Source: Palsa-504 sp963818225 (GTDB lineage: Bacteria > Actinomycetota > Actinomycetes > Streptosporangiales > Streptosporangiaceae). From it: DNA of 64,000 bases. Every line of letters begins with the position of its first letter. The first letter of the stretch is position 1. Below the pieces are notes generated by a model. That model was given only the letters and a program-made list of their open reading frames with translations, did not search any database and had not been told where the DNA came from. The position numbers and the translations under genes are program-made. Shown here in pieces: positions 8,521-16,602 of the stretch. The stretch lies in assembly GCA_963818225.1 (NCBI GenBank), contig CAWFRO010000008.1, positions 124,001-188,000 of the forward strand, read 5' to 3'.

Positions 8521-9960
8521 GTGCGGGGAGACGTGCTCGACCTCATCTTGATCGTGGTGGTCGCCGCGTTCGCCGTCTCTGGTTACCGGCAGGGCTTCAT
8601 CGTCGGCATCCTGAGCTTCTTCGGGTTTGTCGGCGGCGCCCTGCTAGGCGCGGAATTCGGGCCGAGCATCTCCCGGGCGCTGGTCGGCGGGCAGACCCAA
8701 CAGGACGTGATCGCGGTCATCCTGCTGGTCAGCTTCGCCGTGATCGGGCAGTTCATCGCCTCCTCCATCGGCGCGGCGATGCGGTCCACGGTGACCTGGC
8801 ACTCCGCGACGGTGGCGGATTCAGCGGGCGGCGCGGTCGTCAGCGTGGCGTCCGTGCTCCTGATCGCGTGGGTCGTCGGATCGGTGCTGATCGCATCCCC
8901 GTTCCCGGTGGTGGACACGCAGGTGAACAACTCCCTGGTACTGCAGACCCTGGACCGGTCCATGCCCTCGCCGGCCAAGACCATGTTCTCCGACTTCCGC
9001 AGGCTGCTGGCCAGCAACAGCACCTACGCCGAGGTGTTCAGCGGCATCGGCGCAGAGCGCATTCTGGCCATTCCCGCCCCCGATCCCGCCGTGGTCGACG
9101 CCAGCGGAGTGCAGGCCGCGAGGAGCAGCGTGGTGCGGGTCCAGGGGGTGGCGCCGAGCTGCCAGCGGTCCATCGAGGGCTCGGGATTCGTCATCTCGCC
9201 TGACCACATCCTCACCAACGCGCACGTGGTCGCGGGCGTGACCAGCCACCAGACGGTCACCACCGACACGGGCCGCACGCTGAACGCCACCGTGGTCTAT
9301 TACGACCCGCAGGTGGACGTGGCCGTCCTCTCGGTCCCCGGGCTTGGCCTGACCCCGCTGCAGTTCGGCGGGGGAGCGAACCCCGGCGACAGCGCGGTCG
9401 TCGCTGGCTATCCCCTCGACGCCACCGCGTTGCATCTGGTGCCCGCCCGCATCGGCGGCATCCAGAACGCCCAGGGCCCGAACATCTACCAAACGAGCAC
9501 CGTCACCCGCCAGATCTACGAGATCCGGGCCGTCGTCAAGTCCGGGAACTCCGGCGGCCCGCTGCTATCCCCCCACGGCACGGTGGACGGCGTGGTCTTC
9601 GCGGCCGCGGTCGGCGTGTCCAACACCGGCTTCGCGCTCACCGCCGCCGAGGTGTCCGCCGACGCCAGCGCCGGCGCCCACGCCACCTACGCCGTCTCCA
9701 CCGGAGCCTGCGACTACGCCTCCGCCGCCGCGCCGCCATCCGCCGCCGCGCCGCCCCATCCGCCGCCGCGCGAACCAAGTGAGAGTGGCTCTGCACCCAG
9801 AAGAATGGGTACAGCGCAGCAACCATTGGTTGGCGACCCGGGCCTTGGGCCACGAGGTAGAGCAGCAACCACGGTCGCGGCAGCAACCGCGACCCGGGTG
9901 CCCAGCCGCGGCGCTAGGTTTCGGCGGCGGTCAGGGCGGGGCACAGGTCCGCGGGAGTGA
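8521..9960 (+). CDS. MarP-like membrane serine protease with unusual C-terminal extension
   Basis: A 479-residue protein. Residues about 1-125 contain four hydrophobic helices of the CvpA/colicin V production type. A linker is followed by a chymotrypsin-like protease domain outside the membrane. The triad is visible: His235 in TNAHVV, Asp266 in DVAVL, Ser344 in SGNSGGPL. Cys214 and Cys397 could form the redox disulfide described for mycobacterial MarP (Rv3671c), which protects against acid and oxidative stress. The conserved domain ends near residue 400 (STGACDYA). The remaining 79 residues are low-complexity Ala/Pro/Arg, read through a hairpin repeat, and overlap the opposite DUF309 gene by 47 bp, so the native stop seems to have been lost. 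Confidence 0.9.
   Translation: MRGDVLDLILIVVVAAFAVSGYRQGFIVGILSFFGFVGGALLGAEFGPSISRALVGGQTQQDVIAVILLVSFAVIGQFIASSIGAAMRSTVTWHSATVADSAGGAVVSVASVLLIAWVVGSVLIASPFPVVDTQVNNSLVLQTLDRSMPSPAKTMFSDFRRLLASNSTYAEVFSGIGAERILAIPAPDPAVVDASGVQAARSSVVRVQGVAPSCQRSIEGSGFVISPDHILTNAHVVAGVTSHQTVTTDTGRTLNATVVYYDPQVDVAVLSVPGLGLTPLQFGGGANPGDSAVVAGYPLDATALHLVPARIGGIQNAQGPNIYQTSTVTRQIYEIRAVVKSGNSGGPLLSPHGTVDGVVFAAAVGVSNTGFALTAAEVSADASAGAHATYAVSTGACDYASAAAPPSAAAPPHPPPREPSESGSAPRRMGTAQQPLVGDPGLGPRGRAATTVAAATATRVPSRGARFRRRSGRGTGPRE
9773..9831 (+). repeat. Hairpin repeat, copy A (dispersed element)
   Basis: An imperfect inverted repeat at the 3' end of the MarP frame. The left side AACCAAGTG...GGCTCTGCACCCA pairs with TGGGTACAGCGC...ACCATTGGTT around an AGAA loop. 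It contains the core AAGAATGGGTAC (9801-9812), which also occurs in copies B (28961-29014) and C (63904-63950, reverse orientation). About 10 of the 12 inner base pairs form. It lies between two convergent genes and could act as a terminator, but no T-run follows. Confidence 0.75.
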
Positions 9961-10432
9961 CGTCGGCCAGACCGTGCTGCTCGATGCGTGCCGCCAGGTC
10001 CTCCGATACCGCGAGGAAGGCGACGAGGTCGATACCGTACGGGTGGTCCCGGTCCGCCGGCGGCCCGGCCTGCGCCTGGTAAGAACGGACCCGCTTCGTG
10101 CCCCGCCGGAGCAGCGTGACCGCGCCGCGGGCGTTGCCCCGGTGCGCGTGCGTCAGCCCCACCGCGATCTGGGCCAGCCCCTGCCACAGATCGCGCTCCC
10201 CGGCCGGCCCGGACTTCCACGCCGCCTCGAGGACCTCGTGCGCATGGAACGGACGCCCGGAGCGCAGCAACTGGTCGGCCATGGCGGCCGCGGCCGGCCC
10301 GGCCAGCACGAGGTCGTCGGGAATCCGCGCGTCCCCGGCGTCCCGGGCCTGGTCCCGGTTGAGCGGGCGCCCCAGTGCGTCCCGGGGCCGCGCGTTGCGC
10401 GGTCGCCCGGCGGCATCACGATCGCGTGTCAC
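9914..10432 (-). CDS. DUF309 domain protein
   Basis: A 172-residue protein. The DUF309 signature is clear: FHAHEVLEAAWK, then LWQGLAQIAVGLTHAHRGN and a basic helix GAVTLLRRGTKRV. The family is an all-helical bundle of unknown function with a conserved HxxHE-like and LxQGLxQ pattern. The first 35 residues are charged and repetitive (GRPRNARPRDALGRPLNRD), with an alternative start possible at ATG in AAAAMADQLL. The start overlaps the stop of the upstream hydrolase gene by 4 bp (ATGA type), so the two are coupled. Its 3' end overlaps the read-through tail of the MarP gene. Confidence 0.85.
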   Translation of the reverse strand: MTRDRDAAGRPRNARPRDALGRPLNRDQARDAGDARIPDDLVLAGPAAAAMADQLLRSGRPFHAHEVLEAAWKSGPAGERDLWQGLAQIAVGLTHAHRGNARGAVTLLRRGTKRVRSYQAQAGPPADRDHPYGIDLVAFLAVSEDLAARIEQHGLADVTPADLCPALTAAET

Positions 10433-11352
10433 CGCTCCGGTTCCGGGTCGGCCAGCCAGCCGCGCAGCTCGGTGTCGAAGGCGTCCGGCCGTTCCTCGTG
10501 CGGGAAGTGTCCGACGCCGTCGATCAGGCGCCAGCGGTAGGGCCCGTCCACGTACCGTCCCGCCCCGCGAGCGGTGCGCGGCAGCACGCAGCTGTCCAGC
10601 GCCCCGTGCAGGTGCAGCGTCGGGACCTGGATCGGCGTGTGCATGTGCCGTGCGTACCGCAACCCATCGGGGCGCAGCGCGCTGCGCGCGAGCCAGCGAT
10701 GATTTTCCAGTGCCGAATGGGCGACCGAAGGGATCCGCATGGCGCGTGCGTAGACCTGCTCGGTCTCGCGATCCGGCCAGCCCGGCGCGGACCAGGACTC
10801 CAGCAGCCGGCCCACCTGGCGGGCCCCGTCCCGGACCAGCTGCCGCTCGGGCAGCATGGGCAGCTGGAAGCCGAGCGCGTAGCTGCTGCGGCGGCCCTGG
10901 CCGAGCGGGTCGGTGAGCATCGCGGACCGCATCCGCAGTGGATGGGCCGTGGAGACCACGGCCAGCCGCCCTACCACCTTCGGGCTGTAGACGGCCAGCG
11001 TCCAGGCCACCAGCCCGCCCCAGCCATGGCCGACCACGACCGCGTTCGCCTCTCCCAGGGCCCGGATCAGCCCGGCGGCGTCAGCGGCGGCGGTGACCAG
11101 GTCGTAGCCGCGGGGCGGCTTGTCGCTCCCGCCGTAGCCCCGCAGGTCCACCGCCACGGCGCGGAAACCTGCCTCGGGCAGCCAGGTCAGCTGGTTCCGC
11201 CACGTCCACCAGAACTCGGGAAAGCCGTGCACCAAAAGCACCAGCGGCCCGTCGCCGGCTTCGGCGATATGGAACCGGGTCCCGTTGGCGCTCACCGACC
11301 GGTGTGTCCACGGGCCGCTGATCTGGACCGCGGACTCCGCGTTCACGGCCAT
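10429..11352 (-). CDS. Alpha/beta hydrolase, EphE/epoxide-hydrolase-like, nucleophile missing
   Basis: A 307-residue alpha/beta hydrolase. The oxyanion-side HGFPEFWWTWRNQL and VDLRGYGGSDKPPRGYD are typical of the epoxide hydrolase group. The nucleophile elbow reads GHGWGG: residue 110, where Asp (epoxide hydrolases) or Ser (esterases) should be, is Gly. The catalytic His is present in GVGHFPHEE and the acid-side loop GALDSCV follows. It is therefore either non-hydrolytic or uses other residues. Position next to MarP and the Holin-X gene matches mycobacterial ephE (Rv3670) as I recall it. Overlaps the DUF309 start by 4 bp; the Holin-X gene lies 10 bp upstream in the same direction. Confidence 0.85.
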   Translation of the reverse strand: MAVNAESAVQISGPWTHRSVSANGTRFHIAEAGDGPLVLLVHGFPEFWWTWRNQLTWLPEAGFRAVAVDLRGYGGSDKPPRGYDLVTAAADAAGLIRALGEANAVVVGHGWGGLVAWTLAVYSPKVVGRLAVVSTAHPLRMRSAMLTDPLGQGRRSSYALGFQLPMLPERQLVRDGARQVGRLLESWSAPGWPDRETEQVYARAMRIPSVAHSALENHRWLARSALRPDGLRYARHMHTPIQVPTLHLHGALDSCVLPRTARGAGRYVDGPYRWRLIDGVGHFPHEERPDAFDTELRGWLADPEPER

Positions 11353-11362
11353 CGGGGGCGCC

Positions 11363-11857
11363 TCACCGGGGCTCGCGGGCGGCGATCTCGGCCTGCTGGC
11401 CGTCGCGGCTTATCGAGCCGCGCGGACCCCCGCCGCCGATGCTGGGCTCGTGGCTGTCGCCGCGCAGCATGCTCAGCCCCGCAGCGACCGACCTCTTGGT
11501 CCGGCTCAGGCCGGACAGATGCCGCAGGGCCAGGTACGCGATTCCCACCGCCAGCAAGGCCAGCACCACCCAGGTACCGGCCGCGATGAGGAACGCCGCC
11601 CAGGGCCAGATGCCGAGGGCGATCAGGCCGAAGGCGAAGGCGATGCTCAGCAGCACGAGCACCAGGCAGCTCACGAAGGCGGCGAAGGCGGCGAGCGCCC
11701 CGGCCAGGCCAACCCGCCGCATATCCGCGCTCAACTCGGTCTTGGCCAGGTCAATCTCGTACCTGATCAGCTGCGACGCATCCTTGGCGGCCAAGGCTAC
11801 GAGATCCCCGAGTGACTGGTCAGCGTCCACGGGGTCTGGTGTTTCGCTGCGGACCAT
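11363..11857 (-). CDS. Phage holin family protein (Actinobacterial Holin-X type)
   Basis: A 164-residue membrane protein. The N-terminal amphipathic helix SLGDLVALAAKDASQLIRYE followed by EIDLAKTELSADMRR is characteristic of the DUF1469/Holin-X family. Two long hydrophobic helices follow (about residues 50-75 and 80-110), then a basic Gly-rich tail. Despite the name these are chromosomal proteins of unknown function in actinobacteria, not phage lysis proteins. ATG 11855-11857 has GGGAGAG seven bases upstream. It heads the minus-strand unit Holin-X / hydrolase / DUF309. Confidence 0.85.
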   Translation of the reverse strand: MVRSETPDPVDADQSLGDLVALAAKDASQLIRYEIDLAKTELSADMRRVGLAGALAAFAAFVSCLVLVLLSIAFAFGLIALGIWPWAAFLIAAGTWVVLALLAVGIAYLALRHLSGLSRTKRSVAAGLSMLRGDSHEPSIGGGGPRGSISRDGQQAEIAAREPR

Positions 11858-12203
11858 CGTGTCTCTCTCCCGTTATGCGGGCCGGTGCCCGATATCCCGA
11901 TCCCGCCAGCCTGGCGGCCTGCCCAGATGACCGCCAAGACCAAGGCTAGCGTTCTTCGGTCAATCGCCAGTACCCAGGCCAACCCGGCGTTTCACGCTTC
12001 ATCGCGGCGCCGGCGCCCGTCCGTTCCGGCCCCGGCCGGAACGACTTCGCACGGCGCACCCCGTTAGCTCGCCGGCAGTGGCGCCAAGGTGGCGGTGACG
12101 CGCCGCGATTCGCTGATATCGTGCCACGATTCCGGCTGCGCCGCCATGCATGTCGCCACGACATCGCGTTCGTGGGAGCCGGGCTCACCGGACGGCGCCA
12201 GCC

Positions 12204-12272
12204 CGTCAACAAGCGGCGCCCGTCAACAAGCGGCGCCGGTCAGCAAAAGGCATCCGTAAAACAAGCGGCGCC
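12204..12272 (+). repeat. 17-bp direct repeat, CGTCAACAAGCGGCGCC
   Basis: Two perfect adjacent copies at 12204-12220 and 12221-12237. A third partial copy (ACAAGCGGCGCC) at 12261-12272 runs into a hairpin. All share the palindromic GGCGCC end. Confidence 0.8.
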
Positions 12273-12289
12273 CCTGGCCGGGGCGCCGC
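12265..12289 (+). other. Strong GC hairpin
   Basis: Ten-base arms GCGGCGCCCC (12265-12274) and GGGGCGCCGC (12280-12289) pair perfectly around the 5-base loop TGGCC. There is no T-run after it, so it is at most a poor intrinsic terminator. It begins inside the third copy of the 17-bp repeat. Confidence 0.65.
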
Positions 12290-12338
12290 CGCGCAGCACG
12301 TCAAGCCTGGCTACCAAGCGTGCACGTCTCTGTCAGAG

Positions 12339-12393
12339 CAGGTCAGACGGGCCTGACCTGAACAGGCCTGACCTGCATAGTCTTGACCTGCAC
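12339..12393 (+). repeat. 15-bp tandem repeat with an inverted half-site
   Basis: Three units of 15 bp (12349-12363, 12364-12378, 12379-12393) share the core (C/T)(C/T)TGACCTG. An inverted CAGGTCAG at 12339-12346 makes a palindrome with the first CTGACCTG (12353-12360). The arrangement resembles a set of operator half-sites on one face of the helix every 1.5 turns, though no adjacent promoter or regulator is evident. Confidence 0.65.
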
Positions 12394-12611
12394 TGACACG
12401 CCTCCCGCGGCTGGTCGCGCGTGGGTACCTGGCTGCTGTGCCCGGATGCCGAAGCGTCCGTAGCACCGTTCTACGACGAAATCCTCCGGGTGAAAAGGCC
12501 CGACGGGTGACCGATTCGTGATCTTGATCAGTCACTGCCGTCACATTCCGTTAACCAGTGGCTCGCTCGCTGGCCCTGGCCTCGGGAGGCGAACTTGTCC
12601 CGGAAAAGGGG

Positions 12612-12644
12612 GCGGCGCCCGCCGGGGGGGAGAGCGGGCGCCGC
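12612..12644 (+). other. GC hairpin with a G-run loop
   Basis: Perfect 11-base arms GCGGCGCCCGC (12612-12622) and GCGGGCGCCGC (12634-12644) enclose a loop with seven consecutive G. A second run of seven or more G lies at about 12662-12668. No T-tract follows. Confidence 0.6.
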
Positions 12645-12997
12645 GCGTACGGTCCGGCCCTGGGGGGGGAGGCCGGCTCCGTCCTAATGGAAGCTTATCC
12701 GTATGCGGCTCGCGAATCGAGCCTCATCCCGCATGTGGCAATAATATTGGAACATATCTGGCCGGGCCGCGAACACATCTGTCGTGACGCACTACTCCTG
12801 AGTAGCAGCTTCTCGCATTATGAGAACATTGGCCCGGGCGCCCGGCTCGCCGTAATGACGGACACGATCCGGCGAACAAGTGGCATGGATCGGCCTGCTT
12901 GTCTGGAGTGTGCTCAGGAAGTTTATTCCGGGGCTTTAGTGATCGACGGGTCCTGAGTGTCCTATGGGGCTGCCGCGGCGGAACGGCCGACCAGCCC

Positions 12998-15346
12998 TCA
13001 GGCGCTGTCCGCCAGGACGGCGTCGAGCAGGGCCACCGCCCCCCACTTGCTGAGCGATCGGTTGGCGCTTCCGCACTTGGGCGACTGGACGCAGGAGGGA
13101 CAGCCCGCCTCGCAGTCACACCCGGCAATGGCCTGCCGGGTCGCGCCGAGCCAGTCGCGGGCGGCCTGGAAGCCCCGTTCGGCGAAGCCGGCCCCGCCGT
13201 CGTATCCGTCGAAGACGAAGACGCTGAGCCGTCCGGTGGCCGGGTGCAGGTCCGCGGATACCCCGCCGATATCCCAGCGGTCGCAGGTGGCGAACAGGGG
13301 CAGCAGGCCGATGCTGGCGTGCTCGGCAGCGTGCGCGGCCCCGCCGAGATCCACGCCCGCGGCGGCCAGAGCGGCCCGCCCGGTGGCTGAGACCGTCCAC
13401 CAGACGGCGCGAGTCACCAGGTGGCGCGGCGGCAGGTCCAGCGGCGTTTCCCCGAGCGGCGCCCCGCCCTCCGACCGGCGCTTGGTGAAGCAGACGACCT
13501 GGCGGGTCACCTGGACGTCGCCGAAGCCGACTTCGGCTTCGCCCCAGGTCGCGGCCCGCAACGCCCCCCGCACCTCGATCTCAGTCACGTCCCTGGCCGT
13601 CGTGATGTAGCCGGGATCGCCCGGTTCGACGAGCGCCACCCGGTCGGCCAGGTCCAGCTTGGCGACCACGTAGCTCTCGCCCTGGTGCAGGTAGACCGCA
13701 CCGTCATGGACGAGCAGCTGGGCCGACGGCTCGTCCACCGTCCCGACCAGCCGGCCGGTCGCCGCCTCCACCACCCGCACCGGAGCGTCGCCCGCCCCGC
13801 GCAGCCCGCCCGGGCCGGCCCGGCCCCGGCGCATGCTGTGCCAGCCGGCCGGGCGCCGGCGCAGCCGGCCTGACGCGGTGAGCTCCTCGACGACCTGGCG
13901 CGCCGGCGGCCCGAAGATTTCCAGGTCCGCCTCGGTCAGGGCCAGCTCGGCCGCGGCCGCGCACAGGTGCGGGGCCAGCACGTACGGGTTGCCGGGATCC
14001 AGAACGGTGGCCTCCACCGGGTGGCGCAGCAGGATCTCGGGGTGGCGGACCAGGTAGGTATCGAGCGGGTCGTCCCGGGCGATGAGGACCGCCGCCGCGC
14101 TCTGGCCCGCCCGCCCGGCCCGGCCGGCCTGCTGCCAGAGCGACGCCCAGGTTCCGGGCCAGCCCGCGATGAGCACCGCGTCCAGGCCGGTGATGTTGAT
14201 CCCCAGCTCGAGCGCGGTCGTGGCGGCCAGGCCGACCAGGCGCCCGTCGGCCAGGGCCGCCTCCAGGTCGCGCCGGTCCTCGGGCAGGTATCCCGAGCGG
14301 TACGCGGCCACTTTCGCCGCGGGCGCCTCGCGTCCGCCGAGCGCCCGCCGGGCGGCCAGCGCGACGGCCTCGGCGCCGCGCCGCGACCGGATGAAGGCGA
14401 GGGTCGGGACGTCCTGCCGGACCAGGCGGGCCAGCAGGTCAGCGGTCTGCGCGGTCGCTGTCCGGCGCAATCTGGCCCCGGCCTCGCCGCGCGCGTCGGT
14501 CAGCGGCGGCTCCCACAGCGCGAACGCGACCGGCCCGCGCGGCGACCCGTCCTCGGTGACCTCCTCCGCGTCCAGCCCGGTCAGCAGCCTGGCGCAGGTT
14601 CCCGGCGCGCCGACCGTCGCCGAAGCCAGCACGAAGACCGGCCTGCCCGGGCCGTCGGCCGGGGCGTGGTGCGCCACCACCCGGCGCAGCCGCCGCAGCA
14701 CGTGTCCCACATGCGAGCCGAAGACGCCGCGGTACTCGTGGCATTCGTCGATGATCACGTAGCGCAGCCTGCTGAAGAAGCCGGACCAGCGGGCGTGGCC
14801 GGGCAGCAGGGACCGGTGCAGCATGTCCGGAGTGGTCAGCAGGTACCTGGCGTGGCTGCGGGCCCAGGCCCGCTCGGCCGCCGTCGAGTCCCCGTCGAAG
14901 GCGGCGGCCTGGATCCCCGGCAGGGCCAGGGCGCGGATCGAGGCGAGCTGGTCCGCGGCCAGGGCCTTGGTCGGTGCGACGTAGAGCACGGTCTCGCCGG
15001 ACATTACGGCGGTGAGCGCAGGCAGCAGGTAGCTGAGCGATTTGCCCGACGCCGCCCCGGTACAGATGATCACATTCCGGCCGGCCTGCGCATGGCCCGC
15101 GGCGTCAGCCTGGTGTGACCAGGGGGCGCGGATGCCGCGGTCGGCCAGGGCGCCGATGATCTCGGCCGGGACCCAGGGCGGCCAGGGCGCCTCCCGGCCG
15201 GCCCGGGGCGGCAGATGCTCTACGTGGACGGGCCGGCCCGCCATACTGGCGTCCAGCAGGACGCCAAGAGCCCGGTTCTCCGCCGGGACGGCCGCCGAGG
15301 CCGGGGGAAGGCGCGTGATCGTCGACACAGGTTCCCAGTCTGACAT
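12998..15346 (-). CDS. DEAD/DEAH-box helicase with C-terminal DUF1998 four-Cys domain (MrfA/YprA-like)
   Basis: A 782-residue SF2 helicase. A Q-motif-like WSHQ is followed by Walker A TGAASGKS, the DECH box (VIIDECHEY), motif III SAT, LGINITGLDAVLIAG and motif VI QQAGRAGRAG. The C-terminal DUF1998 domain ends with clustered cysteines CDCEAGCPSCVQSPKC. B. subtilis MrfA (YprA) has this layout and repairs mitomycin C adducts with the exonuclease MrfB; no mrfB is visible beside it. Start choice: ATG 15346 (MSDWEP) matches the family better than the ATG at 15391, and a TATACG box lies between them; neither has a good ribosome site. Divergent from bldG. Confidence 0.88.
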   Translation of the reverse strand: MSDWEPVSTITRLPPASAAVPAENRALGVLLDASMAGRPVHVEHLPPRAGREAPWPPWVPAEIIGALADRGIRAPWSHQADAAGHAQAGRNVIICTGAASGKSLSYLLPALTAVMSGETVLYVAPTKALAADQLASIRALALPGIQAAAFDGDSTAAERAWARSHARYLLTTPDMLHRSLLPGHARWSGFFSRLRYVIIDECHEYRGVFGSHVGHVLRRLRRVVAHHAPADGPGRPVFVLASATVGAPGTCARLLTGLDAEEVTEDGSPRGPVAFALWEPPLTDARGEAGARLRRTATAQTADLLARLVRQDVPTLAFIRSRRGAEAVALAARRALGGREAPAAKVAAYRSGYLPEDRRDLEAALADGRLVGLAATTALELGINITGLDAVLIAGWPGTWASLWQQAGRAGRAGQSAAAVLIARDDPLDTYLVRHPEILLRHPVEATVLDPGNPYVLAPHLCAAAAELALTEADLEIFGPPARQVVEELTASGRLRRRPAGWHSMRRGRAGPGGLRGAGDAPVRVVEAATGRLVGTVDEPSAQLLVHDGAVYLHQGESYVVAKLDLADRVALVEPGDPGYITTARDVTEIEVRGALRAATWGEAEVGFGDVQVTRQVVCFTKRRSEGGAPLGETPLDLPPRHLVTRAVWWTVSATGRAALAAAGVDLGGAAHAAEHASIGLLPLFATCDRWDIGGVSADLHPATGRLSVFVFDGYDGGAGFAERGFQAARDWLGATRQAIAGCDCEAGCPSCVQSPKCGSANRSLSKWGAVALLDAVLADSA

Positions 15347-15500
15347 CCGAGGGGGGATGCCCGAAGGCAGGATTTCGTATAGACATGACATCGGAGCGTG
15401 GTTGAATGCCGCAGAGGATCACGCCCGGGGCGCGACGCCGGCAGGTCGGCCCGCGCCGGGCGAGACGTAGCAATGACGCCGTGATGGCGCTGGAGGATTT

Positions 15501-15851
15501 GTGGATCTGAAGCTTGGTCACTACAACAAGGACGGCATCGAGGTCGTCGACGTCGAGGGCGAGATTGACGTCTACACGGCGCCGCGGCTCCGTGAGCTGC
15601 TCATCGATCTGGTCAACAAGAACAATTACCAGCTCGTCGTCAACATGGAGAAGGTCGAGTTCCTCGACTCCACCGGTCTGGGCGTGCTGGTCGGCGGGCT
15701 GAAGCGGGTTCGGGCCCACGACGGCTCCCTGGACCTCGTCTGCACCCAGGAGCGGATACTCAAGATCTTCCGGATCACCGGGCTGACGAAGGTTTTCGGC
15801 ATCCACGAGACCGTGGACGATGCCATCGCGGCCAAGAAGGCCGAGAAGTAA
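15501..15851 (+). CDS. bldG: Anti-sigma factor antagonist BldG (STAS domain)
   Basis: A 116-residue STAS protein. Hallmarks are VVDVEGEIDVYTAPRLRELL and the phosphorylation segment EFLDSTGLGVLVGGLKR, where the serine of DST is the expected target of a partner kinase. Sequence and length fit BldG of streptomycetes, needed for aerial development and antibiotic production. Start GTG 15501 (MDLKLG) follows GGAGG at 15492-15496. The anti-sigma gene starts 30 bp downstream, as in Streptomyces bldG-orf3. Confidence 0.93.
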   Translation: MDLKLGHYNKDGIEVVDVEGEIDVYTAPRLRELLIDLVNKNNYQLVVNMEKVEFLDSTGLGVLVGGLKRVRAHDGSLDLVCTQERILKIFRITGLTKVFGIHETVDDAIAAKKAEK

Positions 15852-15881
15852 CGCCGTCTGGCCCGAAGGGACCCCCCCGAG

Positions 15882-16349
15882 ATGGCCACCGTGGAAGTCA
15901 CGTTCACGCCGCTGCCCGCGCACGTCCGCACCGCGCGGCTGGTCGCCACCGCGGTGGCGCGGCGCAGCGGGGTGGACGAAGCGCTGCTTGACGAGGTCCG
16001 CCTGGCCGTCGGCGAGGCCTGCTCACGGGCGGTCGAGGCGCACCGGCGGCATTGCCCGGCCGAGCCGGTCAGGATCGAGATGACCAACTCCGCCGAACGG
16101 TTCGTGGTGACCGTCAGCGATCATGCCCCGAACGCGGGCGCCAGCCCGGCCGGATCGCGGGATGGCGGCGACGGAGCTGGCGAGAACGGATTTGAGCAGC
16201 CCACGCACGTCTTCGACGGCGGGCTGGCCATCCCCGCCGGATTCGGGCTGGCCGTGATCTCCGGCCTGGCCGACGACGTCCGCGTGCTGTCGACGAGCTC
16301 AGGCGTCAGCGTCCGGATGAGCTGGCCGTCCGCGGCCCCGCCGTCCTGA
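15882..16349 (+). CDS. Anti-sigma factor, ATP-binding HATPase (BldG partner)
   Basis: A 155-residue SpoIIAB/RsbW-type protein. The N-terminal helix HVRTARLVATAVARRSGVDE and the N-box region LLDEVRLAVGEACSRAV are typical of HATPase_c_2 anti-sigma factors. The G-box area is split by a Gly/Asp-rich insertion (PAGSRDGGDGAGENGF) before FGLAVISGLADDV. Expected to bind a sigma factor or BldG and phosphorylate BldG. ATG 15882 lies 30 bp after bldG; the two form an operon ended by a hairpin at 16380-16399. Confidence 0.87.
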   Translation: MATVEVTFTPLPAHVRTARLVATAVARRSGVDEALLDEVRLAVGEACSRAVEAHRRHCPAEPVRIEMTNSAERFVVTVSDHAPNAGASPAGSRDGGDGAGENGFEQPTHVFDGGLAIPAGFGLAVISGLADDVRVLSTSSGVSVRMSWPSAAPPS

Positions 16350-16379
16350 CCCGCCAGCCCGACCAACGACCTCGGCTCC

Positions 16380-16399
16380 GGGCCCAGGCCGGGCCCTTT
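16380..16399 (+). terminator. Rho-independent-like terminator after the bldG operon
   Basis: GGGCCC (16380-16385), loop AGGCC, GGGCCC (16391-16396), then TTT. It lies 31 bp after the anti-sigma stop and upstream of hppA. Confidence 0.55.
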
Positions 16400-16602
16400 C
16401 CTGCAGCTCAAACACGCGTTCCGGCCGTCCGCGCGGTCCGCCTGCATATCACGCCATTTCTTCGCGTAAAGGTCACGATAGAATTACGTAACTGTTAGGA
16501 CTGGCCCGGTGTTCATGGTTCGGCCCGTCCGTGCGTAGACTCCCGGCCACTCAATTTGTTTCCGATCGGCACCTCATCCCGCTCGGAGTTCCAGGAGGTC
16601 GA

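Larger units (their letters stand above)
11858..12997. other. 1.1-kb region without convincing genes, rich in short repeats
   Basis: The stretch lies between the start of the Holin-X gene and the 3' end of the helicase gene. Open frames in it (for example 12558-12956) lack ribosome sites, codon bias or recognisable motifs. GC falls in the right half (12690-12960), which includes AATATTGG and small palindromes such as CTACTCCTGAGTAG near 12791. The left half contains 17-bp and 15-bp direct repeats and two GC-rich hairpins, listed separately. I see no tRNA or known riboswitch. It could hold a small RNA or the remains of a lost gene. Confidence 0.5.

Noticed and set aside
12699..12745. Relationship between CTTATCCGTATGCGG here and the GATAAGCC repeats near 6.25 kb
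   Set aside because: The match is limited to about ten bases and has no repeat periodicity; chance is sufficient.
12558..12956. 132-codon open frame in the 1.1-kb gap
   Set aside because: No ribosome site, it crosses two G-runs and a hairpin, and it has no recognisable motif.
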